Assembly: GCA_002900995.3 (NCBI GenBank) | Contig: CM035304.1 | Location: forward strand, 5,844,134 to 5,908,133 | DNA length: 64,000 nt | Reading direction: 5' to 3' | Origin: Ganoderma boninense | Lineage: Eukaryota; Basidiomycota; Agaricomycetes; Polyporales; Polyporaceae | Shown: in pieces, positions 1-11,956 of the stretch | Layout of the letters: every line of letters begins with the position of its first letter | Numbering within the stretch: position 1 is the first letter of the stretch | The notes under the pieces: generated by a model | Databases searched by the model: none | What the model was told of the DNA's origin: nothing | What the model saw: the letters and a program-made list of their open reading frames with translations, nothing else | Translations under genes and position numbers: made by a program

Positions 1-10
1 GGTGAGGGAC

Positions 11-161
11 AAAAACTTCGTGATTTATCACGAAGTTTTTCACGAAGTTAGGATAGCTGACAACTTCGTGGTGCCACGAAGTGCATTCGTGAATCCCACA
101 AATGCACTTCGTGAAAACCCCGAAGTTGCTTCGTGGCCAACTTCGTGAATATCACGAAGTT
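11..161. repeat. Cluster of AACTTCGTG inverted repeats
   Basis: About ten copies of AACTTCGTG or its complement CACGAAGTT (some with one change) lie in alternating orientation. Positions 11-24 and 27-40 are perfect 14 bp arms separated by 2 nt. Positions 139-148 and 152-161 form a second pair of 10 bp arms, and a third palindrome is centred near 70. The cluster starts at the window edge, so it may be the end of a longer repeat or a foldback element. No coding role is seen. Confidence 0.85.
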
Positions 162-1464
162 CGAGGCGCTCAGTGTGAGAGCGAAGGCAGGGAGAGGGAA
201 ACACGTTGGCGCCCGGTCTCAAGTTAAACGGACCGGGCATCCGAGTCCCGATTTGGGAGGTTAGCCGCCCACCGCCGCCGCAGGGCGACAGAACGATCCT
301 TCCTCTTCTCTTCCAACTTTGCCCGTCGTCACGAAAATGCGCACCTACTGTCCCACTCTCTCAATCTATTCTACGTTCTGGAAACTACGCTGAACAAATC
401 CTTATGGACCCTCTTTCTGGCTCCGATTTCATCGTCATTCGCAGCTTAACAGGAACCTCCGGTTCGGCGACACGACATCAACTGCCTATGCCTCCTCGGA
501 GTCCCGGAAAACTAGGTCTTTCGGAGAACTTGGACGTATTGATGCGTGCAGAGATGGAACTGCCTAGTGAGTATACCGCTAACATAACATCCTTTGCATT
601 GACACCACTGGCACGCTGCGTGAGTCCGCCGACCGCTGCATCAGTCCGCCGACCGCTGCATCGAGCTGGTTTGAATACGCTTCCCTTCAAACACTCTTGA
701 GGCGCTTTTCTCTAGACATTCCTCTCCATCGTCAGTATATCATCCAGTAGCGCGTCCACTCTCCGTTCAGTTCAAAAGAGTCGAACGGCTGGACAGATCC
801 GGGATCACCTCCAGAGACTCTATCACCACTCTGATCGTGCGTTCTCTACACGCCTTCCTCATCCTGCCGCTCAACCGCGATGGTGAACTATTTCGCATGA
901 AGCTATACACCCTCACGACATAGCATGGCACGCATGCACATTACAGAAGCTACCCGGAAAAGAATCTAGCGCTTGCTAGTTGAATAGCGTTGTGCGCCCA
1001 ACCGATCGGATGATGGCTACAACGACATTGCCCTAACGGCCTTCGGGCCATGCGACGAGCGACGAGGCTGAACAATCCTTCCATCTAGCGCAAAGATACA
1101 TACATCCGAGTCGATGAGAGCAATCAAGGTGTAGGTGCGCATAGTACATACATTTGCCAGAGAGAGAGGGAAGAGCTACTTCGAACGTGTACTGGTACTA
1201 GTACTGTGGTACATGTGGGTCGTTCAGCACTGATCTAGGTCACCCAAATACGTTTATTCAGCGCATATACACATAGTGCTAGTGCAGGAACAAGGTATCT
1301 CGCCGAGAAAGTGGCCATGGGTCAGCGACCGGGACGTTCAGATGAAAGTCCAAGTCCTTCCTTCCGCGTTCTCCCGCGACTCCTGCTCACTTCACTCCTC
1401 CATTTGTTCCACATTTGACAACCCCGGGTCACTTTCTGGGCTATAGCGCGGCCTGGATAGACAT
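162..1464. other. Intergenic, no gene recognised
   Basis: No reading frame here resembles a known protein. A 164-codon open frame at 206-700 has no domain or signal peptide. A perfect 20 bp tandem duplication (agtccgccgaccgctgcatc) occupies 623-642 and 643-662. The right part lies downstream of the minus-strand HET gene and should hold its 3' UTR. Confidence 0.5.
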
Positions 1465-3498
1465 TCAGGCTCTAGCGAAAGGGATTGCAGAGTAGGGAAT
1501 AGGGTTCTTGGATCCCAGCGCGTCTCCTAGGATCCTGGAGATGGTGAAATCTCTGGGCAGAGCATATTGCCAAAGTGTTGGTGTGATAGAAAGAGCGTAG
1601 TTGTTGTTTGCTACAAGAGCCAGGCCAAGCGACAAGTACAACGTCCGCAGTTCGGAGAGCTTGAGCTCAGCGCGCTGAACCTCCAGAGGTTCATTCTCTC
1701 TGAGCCTCCACCATAGCTGCCAGTCTACAAAGGTGCCCCACTGACTGTCAGGACTGGGAGAAACCCGATGACCTCCTGTCGATATCCTGACCGAGGCCGT
1801 GACAGCCGGGCTCCCACAACCCTTATAGCTATTGTAGTGGTAGCATATCGTGATGGTGTGCGTGTCATGGGCGAGCGTAACCCAATGGGTCGTTGGGTGG
1901 ACGTCATCTAGACCGCGAAGAGTGGTCGTGTATCCCCCAGTGAACAGAGTATTCCTGGTCTTCTTTGGCAATATGAAGTGAATGGTGTCATACTCCTTGG
2001 CAGGATCACAATTGTCGTACACTCCTTCGTTCCGACCAGGAGGCTGGGGTATGTACAGCACTTTCGGGGCTACATGCGCTGGTGAGTTGACTCGGAGGCG
2101 CGCGACGGTTTGTGGAGAGACAGGAAGGAGCTGGCGCCATTCAAAGAATAAGTCTCTGATAGCTCCGGAGTACAAAAGATCGACGCTTGGTCCAGAGGGT
2201 TGTATGTAGCAGACCCGCCCAAGAATACACCCTGGAAAGTTCCGGTGTTCGCATCCAAGAATGACCAGGCACCACTGGGAGAGTTGCAAGTCCTCCGTAG
2301 GACTGTGCGTTTGGATCTGAAGATCCAGAGGGAGATACTCTGAGGACATCAAAGGAATCACGGGGAACTGGACCCGGATACCATACGGGGTGAAGTCGTA
2401 GTGTCTGGGGGGAAGATCATCAGCGGTGAGTTGAAGGCGACGAAGGACCTCATCGTGCGAGAGCGCTTTGATGCCCTGACAGTCGCTCAAGAAGCAGTCC
2501 AGGTATGGGGCAAGAAGAGAATCGGGCTTATGACATGTGAGAAGCCGCTTTTGGTCAGATTTCGCGACGTCGATGCACTCAGGGTTGCATAAGAGTACGT
2601 CACTGGATGACCATGTCGATGGGAAACCAGACCATGCGAAGAGACTCTGGTCGGGGGTGTGTCGCATAACCTCCTCCTGTAGTCGCCGGAAAGCGCGCTC
2701 GCCCTCACCATACAGCGTCGGCATGTTGATGTCGAGGATTCCAAGCAGTGAGTACGCTCTGTCTTCCACCCTGGTTGTCTCTCTCCCTGCAGCCCACGAG
2801 AATCGTTGTGCAACACTGAACTCTTCAAGTGGTTTGATATGGATGAGGGCGTCGTTGTCGATCTTGGTAATTTCCGCGAGCAGGTCCCCGAGGGTCCACT
2901 TCGATCCCATCACCGTCCAGTCCTTGGCAAAAAATACGACATCCGCGGGTGCGATAAGCTCCTGGAGCGTCCACCCACGAGTAAACCAGCGGCTACGGCG
3001 GAATCCTGAACCCTGTGCCATATGGTCTTCTTCGGTAATAGGAGGGGCATCCGCAAGGAACGCGTAGCAGATATCGGCAAGGGCATACCACTGGTACATG
3101 GAGTTGATGGACTCCGAGAGCTCGGAACTGCTCGTCATGTCGATGCAGCACGAATCGATCCACAGGTAGCGGTAACCGTTCTCCCGCGCGACCCTGCAGG
3201 CCTCTCGGATCTTCGGCGAGAGCTTCGGATCGTCCCAGATGGGACTGAGTGGTTCGCCTGAGATAGGAACAGGAAGTGAGTGCTGGACAAACGGTATCGC
3301 GTCGTCGTCGTCGTCATCATCATCATCGTTGAAGGGAGCATGCCGTTTCTGGATGGTCCTAAGCCGCTTATACGACTGCTCGCCTTTGGAATCCCATGTG
3401 TGCGACAGGATGGCGTACTTGAATCGACCTCCCCTGTCATGCTTCGAGCGGGGGTCTATCTCGACGAACCGACCTGTTACGGTGTCCAGCACGCGCAT
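1465..3498 (-). CDS. HET-domain (heterokaryon incompatibility) protein, intact paralogue
   Basis: A single-exon gene for about 677 residues. The N-terminus shows the HET start pattern MRVLDT..GRFVEI followed by KYAILSHTW; then come ACRVARENGYRYLWIDSCCID, SINSMYQWY.LADICYAFL and RWFTRGWTLQELIAP. After the HET domain is the conserved RVEDRAYSLLGILDINMPTLYGEG..AFRRLQEE segment usual in this subfamily. No NACHT, WD40 or TIR domain follows; the C-terminal 350 residues are uncharacterised. I chose the ATG at 3498, not one 24 nt upstream, because the paralogue at 24.5-37 kb starts the same way. HET proteins act in nonself recognition and cell death after hyphal fusion; the role here is inferred from the family. 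A run of Asp codons near residue 50 is encoded by a trinucleotide repeat (about 3300-3330) that the paralogue lacks. Confidence 0.9.
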   Translation of the reverse strand: MRVLDTVTGRFVEIDPRSKHDRGGRFKYAILSHTWDSKGEQSYKRLRTIQKRHAPFNDDDDDDDDDAIPFVQHSLPVPISGEPLSPIWDDPKLSPKIREACRVARENGYRYLWIDSCCIDMTSSSELSESINSMYQWYALADICYAFLADAPPITEEDHMAQGSGFRRSRWFTRGWTLQELIAPADVVFFAKDWTVMGSKWTLGDLLAEITKIDNDALIHIKPLEEFSVAQRFSWAAGRETTRVEDRAYSLLGILDINMPTLYGEGERAFRRLQEEVMRHTPDQSLFAWSGFPSTWSSSDVLLCNPECIDVAKSDQKRLLTCHKPDSLLAPYLDCFLSDCQGIKALSHDEVLRRLQLTADDLPPRHYDFTPYGIRVQFPVIPLMSSEYLPLDLQIQTHSPTEDLQLSQWCLVILGCEHRNFPGCILGRVCYIQPSGPSVDLLYSGAIRDLFFEWRQLLPVSPQTVARLRVNSPAHVAPKVLYIPQPPGRNEGVYDNCDPAKEYDTIHFILPKKTRNTLFTGGYTTTLRGLDDVHPTTHWVTLAHDTHTITICYHYNSYKGCGSPAVTASVRISTGGHRVSPSPDSQWGTFVDWQLWWRLRENEPLEVQRAELKLSELRTLYLSLGLALVANNNYALSITPTLWQYALPRDFTISRILGDALGSKNPIPYSAIPFARA

Positions 3499-4493
3499 GG
3501 CGTCGTCGCTACCTGTTGGCATGAAAGTGCATCCTAGTCAGCCTAGATGTAGTTGCGATGTGGATTACACAGACCGGCAACCGTACAATATTCCTGGGGA
3601 AGAAGAATGAGTATCAGCAATCTGAAGCGAAAATGTGTATGGACGACATACAAGTTAGGTAGCACTTTCGTATCTCCGGATGAGGGCGATGATGATGAGG
3701 GTGCGGTGGTAACTGATCGTGACAGGTGAGATTTGGGGAAGGGAGGGATGCGGAGTGTGCGTCGAGGACGACCCGTGTGCAAGTGAGGAGGGTTGGGACA
3801 GGACTAGGACGATGGCATCGAGGGCATCGATAGCGGACCTTCCAGCCTGAATATCGTCCCCTAGGCAGACTCCTCGTGTGGGAATGGAACCTCTTGATAC
3901 ACGTGTCCGCCAGCAGGCATTCCATCCAGCGCTATGAAACCATACCATTACGGTCGGTCCCCCGTCTCCGGACAAGCCTTGTACTGCGTGCAGGGCGTTG
4001 GAGGCACGACTTCCCTCCACATACTCATCCGTCGAGGCAGGGCCCACCCACCAACGTTTGACAGCCTGTCAATCCGCGAGTTCCCCGATCCCCAACAACA
4101 TCCATAATTTTCAGTAAACCTCCTTTTTGCTGAACGTGGGAGGATGCGACATGGAAGAAGTGAAGAACACGAATACGGTGCTGGCGTCCACCTCGCCTCG
4201 GACGCGGTCTCAAATGGAACCCATTGCGCGTGAACAAGATCCCTATCCGAACGGCCATTCTGGAGCTCTCACGATGTCCGAAAAATCAACAATGGAGGGA
4301 CGCACTCGTGGTCGCAGCTCTAGACGTCGATATCTGCCGAGATCTTGACCTCTATCCAGGAGTTGGTGGCAATCCATGGCCACAGCAGCATACTCGTGTA
4401 TTACAGTGCTTGCAACGAGAACTGCCTGTTTAACTGAGTCCTATTCGTCATAAATCCCTAAGATAGACGACAAACCCCTCAAGAAAATATAAT
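3499..4493. other. Intergenic, no gene recognised
   Basis: This holds the promoter side of the HET gene and the 3' flank of the esterase gene. Only short overlapping frames without domain signals are present. Confidence 0.5.
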
Positions 4494-5698
4494 TCAGTAC
4501 ATCGACTTTCCTTCGATCTTCCTGTGCATCTCCGCAGCGAGATTCCGCCCTGTCTGTTCGCTCGGATGCAGCTCGTCCCACCACATGTACGAGTCCCGCT
4601 CCTCCAGCGTGCAGTCTCCGCTGCAAACATCGCGATCGTCGGCAACGACCTCCAACATCCGTACTGGAACAAAACTCGGAAAAATACTCACATGCCACAC
4701 TGCCTCCAGTCGTCCGGGTCCGGGCACTGATGACAATGCCCCGTGACGTTCGCCGGTATGCTCCCGTTGAAGAACCGCGCCGGGTTCTGATACATCTCCT
4801 CAAAGAACCCATACGTGTCGAACCACCGCACGCTCCCCGCCCCGGCCGCGCGCCACTCCGCGTCCAGCGCGCGCACGCCGTCGCGCACGATGCGGTTCAG
4901 GCTGTGCACGAGGTTCGTCATCTCGCGGTGCCACGCAGTCCCGTTGTGCGGCGGGGACGGGTAGTAGATGACGGGGGCGGACGAGCCGCCGTAGAGCGGC
5001 GTGAGCTGGAGCGGGATGAGCGAGTTCACGATGAAGTTGCGCGCGCCGAGGGCGTGCAGCGCGCGGAGCGCGTCGAGCTGGCAGTCCGCGACGTCCGGGA
5101 GCGAGACGGCCTCGCGCTGGTCGTTCGTGACGAAGTTGCCGATGCCGATGTCGTTGGTGCCGATGAAGAGGACCACGACGAAGGACGCGGGGTCGAGGAG
5201 GAGGCGCTGCGAGCGCGTGCCGTTGTGCGCGACGTGGTCCTGGACGAACCAGGCGCGCTGACCCGAGGCGACGTCCGGGACGCCGAGGAGGGGCGTGAGC
5301 GCGTTGGAGCAGACGGCGCCGCCTACGGCGTAGTTCCAGATGGTGTAGTTGCCGTAGAGGCCGAGGTAGAAGGGCCACTGAAAGCCGCCGTCAGCCGCCG
5401 TGTCCGCCTGGGATGAAGGTCAGTCAGGGTCGATTGGCTGCCCGGAGGGAAATGGGAAGGAAATGTGCTGACGGGGGGATAGACCTCCTGATAATCCTTT
5501 CCAGGATATGTTCCGTTCGAGATGCTATGAGCGCGAGACTGATCTGCAATTTGGTCAGCATTGGGGTAAAGTGGCGATGGCCCAATACGCACCTGTGTAC
5601 GAGTCGCCGAAGAGAACCACATCGGTGATGCGTGCAGAGGCAACTCTGAAGATCGTGGTGCTCGCAACAGCCAGTATCAATGCTATAGAGACGGGCAT
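4494..5698 (-). CDS. Secreted GDSL esterase, CE16 (acetylesterase) family
   Basis: Four exons (5593-5698, 5473-5543, 4692-5407, 4494-4620) join in phase to 339 codons, the usual CE16 size. The protein begins with a signal peptide (MPVSIALILAVAS...) and reaches the catalytic Ser block FGDSYTDQS directly across intron 1. IWNYAVGGAVCSN follows, then the GTNDIG block and finally WWDELHPS, which supplies the catalytic Asp/His pair. CE16 enzymes remove acetyl groups from hemicellulose oligosaccharides outside the cell. All introns are GT-AG and 49-71 nt. Several possible N-glycosylation sites (NGT, NGS, NVT) fit secretion. No lesion is seen, so this should be a functional gene. Confidence 0.88.
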
Positions 5699-6826
5699 CG
5701 TTTCTGCTCTTCGGAAGCATCTTCAGCAAGCTGGATATATGCTCCTGCTTTCCGACGGGCCGCTGCGAGACGGCAGCGTGGGTCACGCATGAGATTCCAG
5801 AAGACCTCGTGAGTGTGGCATTCGACGTGGAGGTTGCATACAGCTCGCTGTATGTGGCAATATGTCCAAGACCCATGACCATCTTGTCCTTCGAATGGCC
5901 CTTGGCTCGTGCGATGGGTCGGAACAGAAGCATCATGACACTGATCATTTACGCACCTTTCGGACCGCTTGAGGGCGGCTGCACGACGAGGATGCTGCAC
6001 AGGGAGACAAGAGGTGATCAAAGTGGGTGCTTGCCGCTTCCAATAACGAACATCGCCGAGGTTTTGGCGAACATCACCAACTCCAGTGGGCATTTAAATA
6101 CTTCCGTTGAATGACAGACTATACCTCAGTAAAGTTCCAGACGACTACCACCATCGACGCCTCCGGGTTGGTATCGGACGGCGGCGTCCCCTCGTGGATG
6201 TGGATCAGCCCGTTCTGGATTTACGTCGGAGCAGCCTGAGACCTCCAGATAGCAGAGAAAACGATGTTTGTCATTGGCAGCAAATTGCAAGAGAGTCGCA
6301 CCTGTGAGGACTGTGTGGACGGGAGAGAGCCAACGTCCACCGGCGTCAGACTCTGACCATTTCGCGAACGGGGAAGACCGGGAATCGACGTCCGAGGCTG
6401 TCCGAGTCTTGGTTTGGCAGAGTAGACGCCGCGAGCAACTTAACCATTGCATATTGATAGCGGTCGACCTGAAAACCCGTCCTGCCGACTATGTCCTCCT
6501 TCCACCTCAGCAACTTTCGAACTTGCTGTCATTATTGTTGCACTGTAAGATTAAAGCGGCAATTCACGTATCAGGTCCGCCAACTGAGAATGGAGACCTG
6601 CCTGTGGAGAGGCCTCCGCGATCCATCTCTACGAGGTCCCTCTTGATCTTGACGCGGGCGCGGGCGGAAGGATGGGACGTGGAGAACTATTACTGATGTC
6701 ATCCCGAGCATTGTCTCCGAACTCTCTGCCAGAGGGTCAGGGGTTCCAGCCGGTAGTAGCATACAACGGTGAGCCCCACCCTCCGTCTCACGCCTCCTAA
6801 TCACGCTTCCGAGTACTTACATTGAC
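5699..6826. other. Divergent intergenic region between esterase and NTPase genes
   Basis: This is shared upstream DNA for the minus-strand esterase and the plus-strand NTPase. A short frame at 6672-6768 ends at a good GTGAGC donor and could be a 5' exon of the NTPase gene. Its phase does not match the likely acceptor at 6838/6839, so it is not included. No other gene is seen. Confidence 0.45.
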
Positions 6827-9062
6827 ATGCTCAAGGTGCATCAGAATGATCCAATCCCTCTTCCCGGCCTTGTCTACACCGAAAGCATCATGGACGCCGC
6901 CTACAACACCATCTGGAAGGAACGCAAGCCTTTCGTCAGGAACGAAGGTGGCATCGACGTCTTGATCGACGAACTCTCAGCTCTGGCGTATCAGTCGGTC
7001 GTCATGGTGCGTAACGAGTACACACAAATCTTTCAGCACATACAATCGGCCACGTATGCGTCGATCCCGACGCACTGGGGTTTAGTCCTCACCGGTCAGC
7101 CTGGGATCGGTGCGTAACCGACACTTCTTCTGGTTGGCCCGTCATTGACAAGGAGCTTTTCTTTGCAGGGAAGACGCTGTTCCTCTACTACGCCCTCGGT
7201 GCAGCCCTTGCTGCCCACATGCCAGTCGTCTTCTGCGAGAGGAGCGATTATTGCCTGCTTTTCGACGACCGCGGCGTGCATATAGTTACCGACCTCGGAG
7301 GCTATCCTTATTTCCCGCATCGTACCCTGTTCCTTGTCGACTCAAACGACGACCTCCGCTCCCCTCCGGCTTCTTTCACCCACCACATCCTAGGGGGCTT
7401 CATCGTTCAAGCGACCCCGCCGGATCTGCCGCGCTGGAAGCAGTGGGCGAAAGAGGTTTGTGCAATGTCGTGGGTCATGGGGCTGTGGGAGAGGGAGGAA
7501 CTGCTCGCATTGCAGTGAGTGCCGCTGACCATCGCAGCCTCGGATTCCGAGTCGTTTACATCACTTCCCGCAGGCGCACCAGGGAGGCGTTGCGGCAAGC
7601 ACCGTGGGCAAACCCTCCGCCTGGCACCACCGTATACACCCCAGTAGAGCTCTTCGACCTCCTCGGCCCGTGTCCTCGGACGTGCATGCGCGAAGCCGGA
7701 CGCCTCAAGTCGCAAGACGGGCCCCAAGCCGACTTCGCGGACTATCTCAACCTCCCCGCCCTCTCGTCCGACCTGGAGGGCGTCTTGCACATGGTCTACT
7801 ACAGCGGGACCCCTCCCGATGCATACGAGTCCTCCCACCTCGACCGCATCTTCTTCCTCACCAACGCCTGGGCCCCGAACCCCGGCCACTGCGTGAACTT
7901 CCACTACAGCGTCCCGACCCTCTTCCTCTGCCGCACGCTCTCCGCCGCGCTCCGTGCGTGTCCGCGGGCGACCCAGCGCCGCATCGCGGAGACGTGCGCC
8001 CCCTCGCACGCGAGGGCGGGGCCCCTCTACCTGCCGCTCGCGCTCGACCTCCTCCTCGGCGCGCGCACAGCGCACACCTGCCACCTCGTCGACCGCGAGC
8101 CCCGCACCGACTCGAAGTCATCCCCCGCCAGCTTCCACATCGGGCCCTCCCTCTTCGTCCGCCCCACTTCCCTGCCGCTCCCCGTCCTCTCAGGCTCAAC
8201 CTCGAACACTAACACGGAGGCGGACGCCCCACCCACACTGTCACTGGGCCCAGATCCCGCGTCCGTCGCCGACAACACCGTGCTCTTCGTCCCGCCGCCC
8301 CCGTGCTCCGCCTCCTCCGCGCCCACGACCGCGTTCCACGCGCTGGTCATGAGCGAGGGCGGGACCCGTGCGACGCTCCTCCGCATGGCCGCCCTCGCGG
8401 ACACGCCGAACCTCCACGCGCACGTCTGCGACGTCTGGCCGCGCCGCGCCGACGACATCGCGCGCGACCGCGCGTGCATACGCGCCGTCGTCCGTGCGTT
8501 TTCCCGAGGGGTTCAGAGTGAAAGAGAGAGGGAGGGCGAGGGGGAAGGGGAGGGGGAGAAGGAGAAGGAGAAGGAGAAGGAGGTGCGGGTGGCCCTCGTG
8601 TACGTCGCGCTGCGGCGGGGCTCGGCGGAGCGGGCGGCGCGGAGCGCAGATGCGCGCGCGATCCTAGACGACCCGGAGCTGCGGGCCCGCAACGTCGCGG
8701 TGGGGTGGCTGGAGCTGCGCGGTGACGACAAGGCCAACGACAAGGTCGGAAAGAGGCTGCTGGTAAGTACCGCTCTGGCGCCGAAGGGGGAAGTCGGGAC
8801 TCATCCCAGGCGTCTGCAGAACGCAATCGAGAAGGAGAAAGAGAAGATCCGAGTGGACTGCGAGAGGCGTAGGGCACGGAACGCCCGAGATGCTGAAAGG
8901 GCGCTGTCAGGCCTAAAGAACGCGAATGCGGACGGGATCGCCACGGCAGGCAGTGACCCGCGAGAACGGGGTATCGGCATCTTCGCGCGGGCGGCGGCGG
9001 GCCTCAAGCTCAAGGCTCACCAGGACAGCCTCCTTCCATGTCTGGACACCACAGCGAACTAA
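6827..9062 (+). CDS. Large P-loop NTPase of the agaricomycete RHS/Crinkler-like type, copy A
   Basis: Exons 6827-7109, 7169-7514, 7574-8762 and 8820-9062 join in phase to 686 residues. The Walker A motif GQPGIGKT is split by intron 1 after GQPGI. The Walker B-like strand is HRTLFLVDSNDDL. A conserved YTPVELFDLLGP segment follows exon 3, and exon 3 is 346 nt as in copy B. I assign the family by resemblance to the NTPase modules of fungal RHS/Crinkler-type proteins; no nuclease domain was identified. A microsatellite encodes a Glu/Gly/Lys run (8521-8580). The last intron is 57 nt and in frame, so the 3' end also reads through it. The start is uncertain: the ATG at 6827 gives a consistent frame, but a 5' exon may be missing. 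Confidence 0.72.
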
Positions 9063-9975
9063 GCGCAGCGAATGTCCAACCAATCCGCCTGTCCCCGCTA
9101 GGTCAGCATACGTCGCAGATGAGAGCGCGTCTGTCTCCGCGCTGCAGGTGCAGGATCTGCGAGTCCATGAGTCCATTACTGTGTAATATTACCAGACGCA
9201 GGTGCAAGTGCAGATGCAGGTCTATGTATGTATCTATGTAGTGTATGTAACACGGTGTTGCGACGATCGCAGACTACGTTGAATGACGATGGCGATGACG
9301 ACAGCGGCAGGCGTGGTGGATGGAGAAGGCGAGGGTAGTGACACTAACGACTAACGAGATTATCCAATACGGCGGGCGGATGAGGGTAAAGCGGTACAGT
9401 ACTTGGGCCGGCGGATGGGCAGCCGGTATATACTTAAAGGCAGTGGGAATGGGAGTGGGTGCAATGATATGTACCTGAAGGGTCCAGATGCGAAGAACGA
9501 AGGCTTCATGCGACCATTAAGTGTCGAAGATGACGGCGAAGGAGACCTCGGGGAAGGAGATAAGGATGACAATGACAATGGCGATGGCGATGACGGGGGG
9601 GCTAATTGCTAAAATGCCTGCCCGCGTCGCTGATGATAATGAGCACATAAATTACCGTACTATATGTGTGGTGGATGGGCGGGACCGCGCGATGTGGGGG
9701 GAGAAAGCATGCATGCGCATCTACGACGTGTTGTATGATGGATGGCGCTGGACCAGGGCCAAGAGCTGAGGCAAGAGAGAAGACAGGACGGGACGCTGAT
9801 GGATGGAAGAGTCGTGAGGGTCGTGACGGAGGCGATGTGGGGCCTCAATAAGATAACAACGAAAATCCGGGAGACAGAGAGGCAAGGTCCAGCAACGTGG
9901 GCAGGTATCGACGAGTGTTCAGAGTCCCAGTGGCGCGTACGATGCTGGAAAGAAGCAGCGATCATGGACCAAGAA
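9063..9975. other. Intergenic between convergent genes
   Basis: This holds the 3' flanks of the NTPase copy A and the NT-C2 gene. Short-period TATG-like and GATGAC-like simple sequence occurs near 9220-9245 and 9530-9595. No gene is recognised. Confidence 0.5.
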
Positions 9976-11956
9976 TCATCCACTCCGGACAGGGACAGGC
10001 GGTGCAGGCGTGGTTGGCCGGAAGCTCGTCTTGGCCGTAGACGCGGGCGTGGTCGGCCGACTCCGCATCTTCTGCCACCAATGCCGATTCGAGTTCATCG
10101 TCGCCGCGTCGGCCGCCATGCCCGGGTCGAAGCTGGATGTCTCGGACGCGCTTCCGACGAAGCTCCCGCTGCCGACGCTGCTGTCCACGGACCGTCTCTC
10201 GCCGTTGTTCGGATCTAGGGAGTCGTTCGCCGCATCGGCGTCGTCGAAAGACTCCCGGGATTGTGTGTTCCCGCGCTCAGAGGGCGACGTCGGTGGCGCG
10301 TAGTACGTGAACGGCGTTTGCTCGGCCGTCTCACTCGCGACGGGGTTGAAGAGCGCCTCGATGAGGTCCTCCGTCGCCTGCACGCCGTACGAAGTCGCTA
10401 GCCGATCCGCCTTCACGTGTCCCTCCTTGTCCGCATATGGGAACGCAGTTTCGTCTTCCAGCGTGTCCGCGCCGACGTAGAGGTCAAGCTCGCGCGCGAA
10501 ACGCGTATTGAACAGCCCATTGTTGGACAGGATCCCGGAGACGGAAGCGAGGATCTCTCCTTTCCGAAGTGGTGGAGGCTTGTAGTGCTTCTCGCCGCCT
10601 ATATGCTGTAGCTCAATTGAAAGCTAATCCCACAATTGCAAGTTTAGCATGATCACGCGCCACAAGCAATTGAGCGCGACGTACTTTGAGTGTCGCGTTC
10701 GTCTTGCTCTGGCGGAGGAGGTATCTCCGAGAAACCTTGCCAGCTTCTGCGTACTCCGCGAGGTTCAAGTACACCGCCCCTAAACGTGGTTGCTGTGGCG
10801 CGTCAGGATCTCCGTGAACGATGCGCTAGCAGGCAAAGTCAGTACCGGACTCGAGCAACTGAATTACAAATACAGGGGATTCGAAAGCCATGAACAAGCG
10901 CGTCATACCGCGCACTGTCGCCACCGGGTGTCCCACACGCGCGAAGGGTCATACTTCATTTGACACCATTTCTCACTGCGCCCGGCCCTACCACATCCGA
11001 GTGTGTTTGGCATCAGCCGTAAGAGATGAGATTGTTATCACACCGCCCGGGGCGGCTTGCAGATAACGAGCGCGACGAGGTGGCCCCCTTCACCTCCCCC
11101 CATGTGGCTGGTGGGTCCAAGGGGACACCGAGGAAAGATGGCGACAGCGCAAAAGACGATAACAAGAGGATGCCCGAAGGGGATATAGGGTTGGAGAAGA
11201 ACGCGTTGGGGTACGCGCAGCAACAGAGTGGGCACACACCTGCATGACGACGAGCTTCAACTCGTTGGGGAGAAGGTCGCCCGTCTCGCGGTGGACGTCC
11301 ATCTGGACCGCGAGGTTGACAGAATGGGACCACTTCACGTTGTAGTTCTGCAGCGGCGCCCATGGGGTCATCCCACGGGCCTCGGACTGTGTCGACCCTG
11401 AGGCGGACGCGCTCTGGGCCACACGGCCCGGGGTCTCGGGCGGCGGAGGATTGGGGGTGTCGTCGCCGTGGCCGCTGAGGTTGGGTGTGGAGGTGTTCGC
11501 GGCGCGAAGGGACTCGAGAGTGAGGAGAGCGTCGTCGTTGGGTGGGTCGGCGGTATCGGCATCCGGGTCGTCCTCGGTCGTATCTTGGGTGCTGCCGTGA
11601 GTGCTGGCGCCCTCGTCGAATAGCTCGCCCTCCTCAGTGACCCCTATCCCCAGCCCTATCGCTGTCGCCTTCTCCTTGCCTTTCCCCTGTCCTGACCACG
11701 TCCTGCTCCCGCCCTTCATCTTGCCTAACAGCCCTGAACCCGACTGGACATTCTTGAACTTCCATCGAACACCAAATTCGCCTTTGATGAGAGGGACGTT
11801 GGAGAGCTGCTCGATCTCGAGCCGAACCTGGAAGACGGCATGCTTGGGGATGAGGTGACCGAGCTGGGATCGAAGACCGTAGCTAGGAGGTGCAGGGGTG
11901 GAGGAAGAAGCGCCAGAGCTAGAGGTGGACGCCGAGGTGCTCGCGGGGTGCTTCAT
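9976..11956 (-). CDS. NT-C2 (EEIG1/EHBP1 N-terminal C2-type) domain protein
   Basis: Three exons (11240-11956, 10685-10825, 9976-10611) give 497 codons before the stop. The start is the ATG of MKHPASTSAS. The N-terminal part has a C2-type pattern: FQVRLEIEQLSNVPLIKGEFGVRWKF, a long polar low-complexity insert, then NYNVKWSHSVNLAVQMDVHR and LKLVVMQ. It continues in exon 2 with LGAVYLNLAEYAEAGKVSRRYLLR and in exon 3 with GILSNNGLFNTRFARELDLYVG. Family members are thought to link membranes with cytoskeleton or trafficking factors; the fungal role is unclear. The C-terminus is Ser/Pro/Thr-rich. Intron 1 is 414 nt, unusually long for this window. The sequence appears intact. Confidence 0.85.

Noticed and set aside
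206..700. 164-codon frame near the left edge
   Set aside because: No recognisable motif; part of it is a tandem 20 bp duplication.
4730..5416. 228-codon plus-strand frame rich in Arg/Glu
   Set aside because: It is the antisense shadow of the CE16 esterase exon 3, which has conserved motifs and spliced structure.
6672..6768. Possible 5' exon of NTPase copy A
   Set aside because: It ends in phase 1, while the only good acceptor before the conserved frame is in phase 0; kept out of the CDS.
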